DNA from: Candidatus Dormiibacterota bacterium
GTDB lineage: Bacteria > Chloroflexota > Dormibacteria > Dormibacterales > Dormibacteraceae
DNA length: 5,129 nucleotides
Direction of reading: 5' to 3'
Assembly: GCA_955652585.1 (NCBI GenBank)
Contig: CATPBF010000185.1
Span: 1-5,129 of the forward strand
The translations under genes were made by a program, and so were the position numbers. The notes beneath the pieces are model-generated. The model worked only from the letters and a program-made list of their open reading frames with translations, ran no database searches and was not told where the DNA came from. Positions 1 through 5,129 of the stretch are shown one piece after another. The stretch's first letter is position 1, and each line of letters opens with the position of its first letter.

Positions 1-1
1 A

Positions 2-1915
2 CCACACCTCGTGCATGTGTCGACGGCATATGTGGGCGGGATGCTCCGCGGCCTCGTGCGCGAAGAGCCGCCCCTCGACCCCGGTCTCAACTGGCGTCAC
101 GAGGCGGCCGTGCTCACCACCCTTCGCGGGCCGGTCGAGGAGGAGTCGAGGCGGCCCGAGATTCTGAAGCGCCTGCGCCGCGAGGCGCAGTCACGCATGG
201 GCCCGGCCGGCACGCCTGCGGTGGCGCGGGCGACCGAGCGCCTGCGCGAGAAATGGGTCAAGGACCGCTTGATCGAACGCGGGCGGGTGCACGCGAATTC
301 GATGGGCTTTGCCGACATCTACTCGTTCACCAAGGCTATGGCTGAGCACGCGGTCGTCGAACTCCACGGCGACATCCCGCTTTCGATCGTGAGGCCGTCG
401 ATCATCGAAAGCGCGCTCGCAGAGCCATTTCCAGGCTGGCTCGAGGGTTTCCGGATGGCTGAGCCGCTGATCCTCGCGTTCGGTCGCGGCATCCTGCGCG
501 ACTTCTCTGGCCTTCCCGATTCCTTGCTCGACATCATCCCGGCGGACTTCGTCGTCAACACCGTGCTCGCGGTCGCGGCCAGCCCTCCGCCGGATTCGAA
601 GCCGCGCGTCTATCACGCGGCCTCAGGGAGCCGGAACCCGCTGCGCTTCCGCCAGATGACCGAGGAGGCCACGCGCTACTTCACTGAGCATCCGCTGCGC
701 GACCGGTACGGGCAGGCGATCGGCACGCCGACCTGGACCTACCCGACACGCGGTGAGCTTGCGGCCAAGGGCGAGGCGGCGCTGAAGTTCGTCAGCGCCG
801 CCCAATGGGCGGTCGAGCGGTTGCCGCTGGGGGCCAGCGTCGCGGACCTGTCGGACGATCTCAACGGCGAGCGCGAACGCCTGGAGCGCGGCCTCAACCT
901 GATTCAGCTGTATGGCGTCTACACGGAGGTCGACTGCATCTTCGACACGCGCAACCTGATGTCCGTTTGGGAGCGCGTGCCGGCGGCCGAGCGCAAGACG
1001 TTTCCTTTCGACGCCTCCCTTTACAACTGGGAGCACTACTTCCAGGACGTTCATTTCCCAACTGTCGTGCGCATGTCCCGCGTGGAGACCGTCGCGCGCA
1101 AGGGTCGCCAGCCGAGCGGCAGCACGGCGCCCAAGCCAGAGGCGAATTCCTTGCGCTCCGCGATCGAGAAGCGAACCGGCCGAGCCGACGTCCTGGCCGT
1201 CTTCGACGTCGACGGGACACTGGTCGAGACCAACGTCGTCGAGTACTTCCTCTGGATGCGCCTGCGGGCGCAGCCAGTGGACGAGTGGCCGGCCTTCATG
1301 GCACAGATGGCCCGTGAGGCGCCGCGCTGGCTGTACCTCGAGCGGCGGTCGCGAGCGGAGTTCCAGCGTAGCTTCTACCGCGAGTACGACGGGCTCGACT
1401 ACGAGGTCATGAAGCGGCTCGGGCGCGAAGCGCTCAACGCGGTGACGTTGCGCCGTATCTATCCGGAGGGCATGCGCCGGATCCGAGAGCACAAGCGCGC
1501 CGGCCACCGGGTGCTGCTTCTGACCGGGGCGCTCGACGTGGTCGTCGAGCCGCTTGCGGAGCTGCTGGAGGTGGAGGTCGACTGCGCGCACCTCCTGGTG
1601 AAGGACGGCCGCTTGACAGGAGACCTGGACGCGCCCCCGCCGGCCGGCGAGGCGCGCGGAGTCCTGCTCGAGGAATACGCCTCTCGCAACGGGCTGGTCC
1701 TGGCGGAAAGCTTCGCGTACGCGGACTCGTTGTCGGACCTGCCGATGCTGGAGCTGGTCGGAACGCCCGTGGCGGTGAACCCCGACGCGCGCCTGTCGCA
1801 GGTCGCCGGGCAGCGCGGCTGGCGCGTGGAGCGGTGGCGGATGGCGCCGGGCAACTGGCGCCTGCCGATGCCCGACCCGCGCTCGCCCGAGTACAAGGAG
1901 GCGGTAAGACGCTAG
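2..1915 (+). CDS. Fatty acyl-CoA reductase / HAD-IB phosphatase fusion (5' partial)
   Basis: This is the 3' part of a two-domain enzyme; the frame is open to the left edge. Residues are counted from the in-frame GTG at base 11, which is internal, not the start. The N-terminal part is an extended SDR of the fatty acyl-CoA reductase (FAR) type, expected to reduce acyl-CoA to aldehyde or alcohol with NAD(P)H. It opens directly in the conserved HVSTAYV strand, and the catalytic YxxxK is Y104-S-F-T-K108. The Rossmann GxxGxxG, normally about 110-130 residues earlier, is therefore missing. A FAR C-terminal (male-sterility-like) segment follows, with FDTRN at 311 and NWEHY around 340. After a polar, Pro/Ser/Ala-rich linker (about 360-395) comes a HAD-IB hydrolase domain: motif I D399-V-D401-G-T403, motif II T505, motif IV D572-x3-D576. 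All HAD acidic residues are present, so phosphatase activity is plausible; its substrate is unknown. It ends overlapping the next gene. Confidence 0.88.
   Translation, partial: PHLVHVSTAYVGGMLRGLVREEPPLDPGLNWRHEAAVLTTLRGPVEEESRRPEILKRLRREAQSRMGPAGTPAVARATERLREKWVKDRLIERGRVHANSMGFADIYSFTKAMAEHAVVELHGDIPLSIVRPSIIESALAEPFPGWLEGFRMAEPLILAFGRGILRDFSGLPDSLLDIIPADFVVNTVLAVAASPPPDSKPRVYHAASGSRNPLRFRQMTEEATRYFTEHPLRDRYGQAIGTPTWTYPTRGELAAKGEAALKFVSAAQWAVERLPLGASVADLSDDLNGERERLERGLNLIQLYGVYTEVDCIFDTRNLMSVWERVPAAERKTFPFDASLYNWEHYFQDVHFPTVVRMSRVETVARKGRQPSGSTAPKPEANSLRSAIEKRTGRADVLAVFDVDGTLVETNVVEYFLWMRLRAQPVDEWPAFMAQMAREAPRWLYLERRSRAEFQRSFYREYDGLDYEVMKRLGREALNAVTLRRIYPEGMRRIREHKRAGHRVLLLTGALDVVVEPLAELLEVEVDCAHLLVKDGRLTGDLDAPPPAGEARGVLLEEYASRNGLVLAESFAYADSLSDLPMLELVGTPVAVNPDARLSQVAGQRGWRVERWRMAPGNWRLPMPDPRSPEYKEAVRR
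1895..1901 (+). promoter_or_regulatory. Shine-Dalgarno AAGGAGG for the dehydrogenase gene
   Basis: A perfect AAGGAGG lies inside the last codons of the reductase/HAD gene. It ends 7 nt before an ACG codon at 1909, the ideal spacing for initiation there. No ATG, GTG or TTG stands at a suitable distance in the dehydrogenase frame, so this site is what points to 1909 as the true start. Its position before the upstream stop codon favours translational coupling. Confidence 0.65.
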
Positions 1916-3090
1916 CTCTCACCTACGAGAGATCGATTCCCTCGTACGCCATCGTCAAGGCGGCCGGCGGACGGCCGGAGGTTGCCACCAGCGCTCTGTC
2001 CATGCTGCACCTCGGTGATGTGCCCGAACCCGAGCTGCCGGCTCGAGACTGGGTGCGAGTGTCGCCCACGCTGTCTGGGATTTGCGGCTCGGACCTCTCC
2101 GCGATCGGTGGCCACGCGTCGCTGTATCTCGACCCGCTGACCAGCTATCCCTTCGTTCCAGGTCACGAGGTGGTGGGCACGCTTGGCGACGGCTCGCGAG
2201 TCGTGATCGAACCGGCCCTGGGCTGCAAGGTGCGCGGGGTCGAACCTCCGTGCCCGCGCTGCGCCGAAGGCCGGCCCGGCCTCTGCTACAACGTCACCGA
2301 AGGACCGATCGAGGTCGGCCTCCAGACCGGTTACTGCGCGGACACCGGCGGAGGTTGGGGCGAGACGCTCGTCGCGCACCCGAGTCAGCTGCATGCCGTG
2401 CCGCCAGCGCTGTCCGATGAGGCCGCGGTGCTCATCGAGCCTTTCGCCTGCTGCATCCATGCCGCGTTCCGCGGCGGCGCCACCAAGGACGACATCGTCG
2501 TCGTGCTCGGGGCGGGCACCATCGGCCTGCTGACCGTGGCCGCGATCCGTTTGTTCACGCCGCCGAAGCGTTTGATCGCGGTCGCCAAGCATCCGACCCA
2601 GCGCGAGCTCGCGACCAAGCTCGGCGCCGACCAGGTGATCAATCCCGGCGACGTCTTTCAACGCATCCGTTTCGCCACGGGCGCGCGCCGGCTCGATGGC
2701 TTCGACCGCTCACTACTGCTCGGCGGCGCGGATGTGACGTTCGAGTGCGTGGGCCATGCCGGCAGCCTCAACGACGCCGTCCGCTTCACGCGCGAAGGAG
2801 GCACGTTGGTCGCGGTCGGGATGCCGGGCGAGGAGAAGGTCGACTGGGCGGCGATCTGGCAGCGGGAGCTGACAGTCATGGGCGCCTATGCCTACGGCAC
2901 TGAGCCGAAGCGCAAGGGCAAGCCCACGTTCCAGCTTGCGCTCGACGCGGCACCGGAGCTGCACCTGGAAGAGTTGACCGGTCCGCTGTTCGGCCTGGGC
3001 GAGTATCGCGATGCGATCGCTTACGCAATGAGCGCGGGCCGCCTGGGCGCGGTGAAGGTCGCGTTCGACCTGCGAGGATTGAAGATCTAG
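1909..3090 (+). CDS. Zinc-dependent medium-chain alcohol/polyol dehydrogenase
   Basis: This is a medium-chain dehydrogenase/reductase of about 393 residues, predicted to oxidise or reduce an alcohol or polyol with NAD(P) in the cytoplasm. Numbering is from 1909. The catalytic zinc site has C59 in GICGSD, H86-E87 in PGHEVVG and probably E177 in LIEPFACC. The Glu in place of the usual Cys resembles glucose/polyol dehydrogenases. Structural zinc cysteines are C106, C115, C118 and C126, with the first spaced wider than in classical ADH. The Rossmann motif is G201-A-G203-T-I-G206. The family normally begins close to the TYERSIP segment, and here that segment follows an ACG codon with a perfect Shine-Dalgarno. 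The nearest canonical in-frame start is GTG 1834, which adds 25 residues unlike the family and has a poorly spaced GGAG. With ACG the gene overlaps the upstream stop by 7 nt. Substrate is unknown; an aldehyde or alcohol from the adjacent reductase is one possibility. Family confidence is high, start confidence moderate. Confidence 0.87.
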   Translation, partial: TLALTYERSIPSYAIVKAAGGRPEVATSALSMLHLGDVPEPELPARDWVRVSPTLSGICGSDLSAIGGHASLYLDPLTSYPFVPGHEVVGTLGDGSRVVIEPALGCKVRGVEPPCPRCAEGRPGLCYNVTEGPIEVGLQTGYCADTGGGWGETLVAHPSQLHAVPPALSDEAAVLIEPFACCIHAAFRGGATKDDIVVVLGAGTIGLLTVAAIRLFTPPKRLIAVAKHPTQRELATKLGADQVINPGDVFQRIRFATGARRLDGFDRSLLLGGADVTFECVGHAGSLNDAVRFTREGGTLVAVGMPGEEKVDWAAIWQRELTVMGAYAYGTEPKRKGKPTFQLALDAAPELHLEELTGPLFGLGEYRDAIAYAMSAGRLGAVKVAFDLRGLKI

Positions 3091-4667
3091 TGCCGCGTCC
3101 AGGAGCAGTTATCGAGGTCGACCGCAACACTCCGCCAGTGCTGTTCCATTTCGGAGAGGGTGTAAGGCTCGAGAAGCTGCCGCTCGGCGCCCGCATCGTT
3201 TATCCGCCCGATCCTCTCGAGCCCATCACCAACCCCGAGCGCGTCATCAAGCGGGCGCTGGCCAAGCCTCTCGATGACGATCCGCTCAAGTCGCTGCTTC
3301 GGAAGGGAATGAAGCTCACGATTGCGTTCGACGATCTCTCGTTGCCGCTCCCGCCGATGGCCGCGCCGGACGTACGCCAGCTGGTCATGGAAGAGGTGAT
3401 CGACATGGCCGCGGAGGCGGGCGTGGAGGACATCCACCTCATCGCCGCGCTCGGTCTGCATCGGCGGATGACAGCCGACGAGATTCGACACATCGTCGGC
3501 GAGCGCATCTTCAGCACCTTCTGGCCCGACCGCCTCTACCAACACGACGGCGAGGATCCCGAGGCCAATGTCTACATCGGCAAGACGGCCGAGGGCGAGG
3601 AGGTAACGCTGCACAAGCGCGCGACGGAGTCGGATCTCGTCGTGTACGTGAACCTCACGCTCGTGCCGATGGACGGCGGCCATAAGTCGATGTCCACGGG
3701 GCTCGCGAGCTATCGGGGCATCCGCGCTCATCACAACGTCAAGACACTTCTGGCGTCACGCTCATACATGAACCCGCCTGACTCCGCCCTGAACCATTCC
3801 TGCGTACGCCAGGGCCAGCTCATCGAGGACACGGTGCGCGTGTTCCACATCGAGACCACCGTCAACAACCACGCCTTCCCGTCCATCGCCAACTTCATGC
3901 AGAAGCGCGAGACCGACTGGACCGCTCAAGACCAGGCGATGTTCCTGGGCATGAAGCAGCTCACCGACCTCGCGCCGACGGCGTTCAAGCGCAACGTCTT
4001 CCATGCCATGCGCGCGCCATACGGCTTGACCGGCGTGAACGCGGGTCAGGTCGACGCGGTCCACGAGAAGACGCTGGAGGCGGTGCGCAACCAGATCGCG
4101 GTGCGCGTCGAAGGCCAGACCGACATCGTCACGATTGGCGTTCCGTACCTCGGGCCATACAACGTCAATGCGCCCATGAACCCGGTGCTGGTCGTGTGCA
4201 TGGGGTTGGGCTACCTGTTCAATTTCTACCGGAACAAGCCAGTGTTGAGGAAGGGTGGAGTCGTCATCCTCACCCACCCCTGCCGGTATGAGTTCGACGC
4301 CGTCCAGCATCCAAGCTATATCGACTTCTACGACGAGGTCCTGGCCGACACGACAGCGCCGGCCGAGATCGAGGCCAAGTACGAGCTGCGGTTTGCCGAA
4401 GACCCATGGTTCCGGCAGCTCTACCGCAAGTCGCACGCGTACCACGGCGCCCACCCCTTTTATGCCTGGTACTGGGCGGCGCACGCGATGGAGCACGCGG
4501 GCGACATCATCATTGTCGGCGGCGACCGCGACGTCGTCCACCGCCTCGGCTTCAAGTGCGCGACCACGCTCGAGGACGCGTTCGAGATGGCAGAGCAGAC
4601 AGTCGGCCGCCACCCGAGCGTGACGCACATGCGCATGCCGCCGATCCTGCTCGCGGACGTGGAGTAG
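3090..4667 (+). CDS. LarA-like (DUF2088) racemase/epimerase-family protein
   Basis: The 525-residue product resembles nickel-dependent lactate racemase LarA, which racemises 2-hydroxy acids using a nickel-pincer nucleotide (NPN) cofactor. Matching blocks are FDDLSLPLP (80-88), ALGLHRRMTADE (120-131), GGHKSMSTGLASY (196-208), AHHN (213-216) and a C-terminal GFKCATTLEDAFEMA near 486-500. By spacing, H124, K199 and H215 correspond to Lactobacillus LarA H108 (catalytic), K184 (cofactor anchor) and H200 (nickel ligand). The counterpart of H174 falls at N188-L189, the Arg of the usual DxTRP motif is Leu85, and no Gln-x2-Lys is evident around 350-370. The core cofactor site thus looks kept and the lactate-binding residues changed, so a different substrate is likely. 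The protein is about 100 residues longer than LarA, with an extra segment around 140-180. The GTG start overlaps the previous TAG by one base (TAGTG); GAGGA at 3074-3078 is a weak, distant ribosome site. No larB, larC or larE lies in the window. Confidence 0.82.
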   Translation: MPRPGAVIEVDRNTPPVLFHFGEGVRLEKLPLGARIVYPPDPLEPITNPERVIKRALAKPLDDDPLKSLLRKGMKLTIAFDDLSLPLPPMAAPDVRQLVMEEVIDMAAEAGVEDIHLIAALGLHRRMTADEIRHIVGERIFSTFWPDRLYQHDGEDPEANVYIGKTAEGEEVTLHKRATESDLVVYVNLTLVPMDGGHKSMSTGLASYRGIRAHHNVKTLLASRSYMNPPDSALNHSCVRQGQLIEDTVRVFHIETTVNNHAFPSIANFMQKRETDWTAQDQAMFLGMKQLTDLAPTAFKRNVFHAMRAPYGLTGVNAGQVDAVHEKTLEAVRNQIAVRVEGQTDIVTIGVPYLGPYNVNAPMNPVLVVCMGLGYLFNFYRNKPVLRKGGVVILTHPCRYEFDAVQHPSYIDFYDEVLADTTAPAEIEAKYELRFAEDPWFRQLYRKSHAYHGAHPFYAWYWAAHAMEHAGDIIIVGGDRDVVHRLGFKCATTLEDAFEMAEQTVGRHPSVTHMRMPPILLADVE

Positions 4668-4674
4668 AAGGCCG

Positions 4675-5129
4675 ATGCCGTGGTACTCAGGCGACCGCGG
4701 GCCCATGCAGCTGGCGCGAGCCATAGGCGAAGTCGCGAGCGATGTCCAACGCGTACGCCGAGGCTGGCATTGGGACACGCCCCGCCCGCGTACATGGCCG
4801 GATCAGGGCGCGGTCGTGCCGCCGCCGCCAAGCGATCTTGGCTGGGCGCGCCAGGAACCGGTGCGCACGATTCGGTGGCTGATCCAGCACGGCCTCTTGC
4901 TCCCGTTCACCGAGGCGATGGCTCATCCAAAGGTGGAGGGCCGCGAGTGGGTAACGGAGCTTGAACGCCCAGTGATCTTCGCGGCCAACCATTCGAGCCA
5001 CGCCGACACTTCACTCGTCTTGCATGCGCTTTCCGACCGCGCGCGCGACCGGACCGTCGTTGCTGCTGCGGCCGACTACTGGTACAAGCGACCCATGCTC
5101 GGCAATCTCGTCGGCCTGTTCCTGAACAC
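4675..5129 (+). CDS. PlsC-type 1-acylglycerol-3-phosphate acyltransferase family (3' partial)
   Basis: The gene runs off the right edge; 151 codons are visible. It begins at ATG 4675, 7 nt after the LarA-like stop, with GGAG at 4661-4664 (10 nt spacing) and AGAAGG at 4666-4671. The diagnostic acyltransferase block I is N105-H-S-S-H-A-D111, fitting the NHxSxxD / HX4D catalytic motif that transfers a fatty acyl group to a glycerolipid or related hydroxyl. It is preceded by VIFAA and followed by VVAAAADYWYK (128-138), a sequence pattern typical of PlsC-like proteins found in high-GC bacteria, sometimes beside or fused to acyl-CoA synthetase or HAD domains. Later blocks, including the phosphate-binding region, lie beyond the window. 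About 95 residues precede the catalytic block, with a Trp/Arg-rich region (24-42), a PPPP run (49-52) and a moderately hydrophobic stretch (66-78) that may associate with the membrane. The acyl acceptor cannot be told. Confidence 0.85.
   Translation, partial: MPWYSGDRGPMQLARAIGEVASDVQRVRRGWHWDTPRPRTWPDQGAVVPPPPSDLGWARQEPVRTIRWLIQHGLLLPFTEAMAHPKVEGREWVTELERPVIFAANHSSHADTSLVLHALSDRARDRTVVAAAADYWYKRPMLGNLVGLFLN

Noticed and set aside
11..13. GTG as the start of the reductase gene
   Set aside because: It lies in the middle of the conserved HVSTAYV strand, the frame is open upstream, and the NAD(P)-binding motif would be lost; it is an internal Val of a truncated gene.
623..1591. Minus-strand open frame of 322 codons opposite the reductase/HAD gene
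   Set aside because: It is antisense to a gene with clear catalytic motifs, has no recognisable domain and has the composition expected of a shadow frame.
1964..1978. Short GC hairpin (CCGGC, 5-nt loop, GCCGG) near the start of the dehydrogenase gene
   Set aside because: It has only a 5-bp stem and no T-run, lies inside coding sequence, and such hairpins are common by chance at this GC content; it is not a terminator.
4668..4674. Possible promoter or terminator between the LarA-like and acyltransferase genes
   Set aside because: The gap is 7 nt and holds only part of a ribosome-binding site.
3762..4778. Long minus-strand open frame (338 codons) opposite the LarA-like and acyltransferase genes
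   Set aside because: High-GC codon bias of the + strand genes produces such antisense frames. The translation is Arg/Val/His/Asp-rich, shows no family motif and crosses a gene boundary.
4819..4830. CCG triplet run as a simple repeat
   Set aside because: It is only four Pro codons, the last being CCA, in a coding region; too short to be a meaningful repeat.

Overview
The window is one dense, single-strand stretch of GC-rich bacterial DNA with strong G/C preference at third codon positions. It holds four co-directional genes with essentially no non-coding DNA between them. No RNA gene, mobile element, repeat array, promoter or terminator is visible. GC content, gene packing and gene types would fit a soil actinobacterium or a related high-GC lineage such as Chloroflexota/Dormibacterota. 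That placement is an inference; no phylogenetic marker is present.

Layout, left to right on the + strand: (1) bases 1-1915 are the 3' part of a fatty acyl-CoA reductase (extended SDR fold with FAR C-terminal domain) fused to a HAD-IB (SerB-like) phosphatase domain; its NAD(P)-binding N-terminus lies before the window. (2) About 1909-3090 is a zinc-dependent medium-chain alcohol/polyol dehydrogenase. Its natural-looking start is an ACG codon placed 7 nt after a perfect AAGGAGG. (3) Bases 3090-4667 encode a 525-residue LarA-like (DUF2088) protein, related to the nickel-pincer lactate racemase but with several substrate-site residues changed. (4) Bases 4675-5129 are the 5' part of a PlsC-type glycerolipid acyltransferase that runs off the window.

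Junctions are -7 nt (if ACG is used), -1 nt (TAGTG) and +7 nt, so the genes are almost certainly one operon, probably with translational coupling. The operon combines acyl-CoA reduction, a HAD phosphatase, a zinc alcohol dehydrogenase, a possible 2-hydroxy-acid or polyol racemase/epimerase-like enzyme and a lysophospholipid-type acyltransferase. This suggests a dedicated pathway for an unusual lipid, for example one built from a fatty alcohol/aldehyde and a modified small polyol or hydroxy-acid headgroup or backbone. The individual families are recognised from motifs; the joint pathway is inference. The most unusual elements are the LarA-like protein inside a lipid operon and the apparent ACG start.
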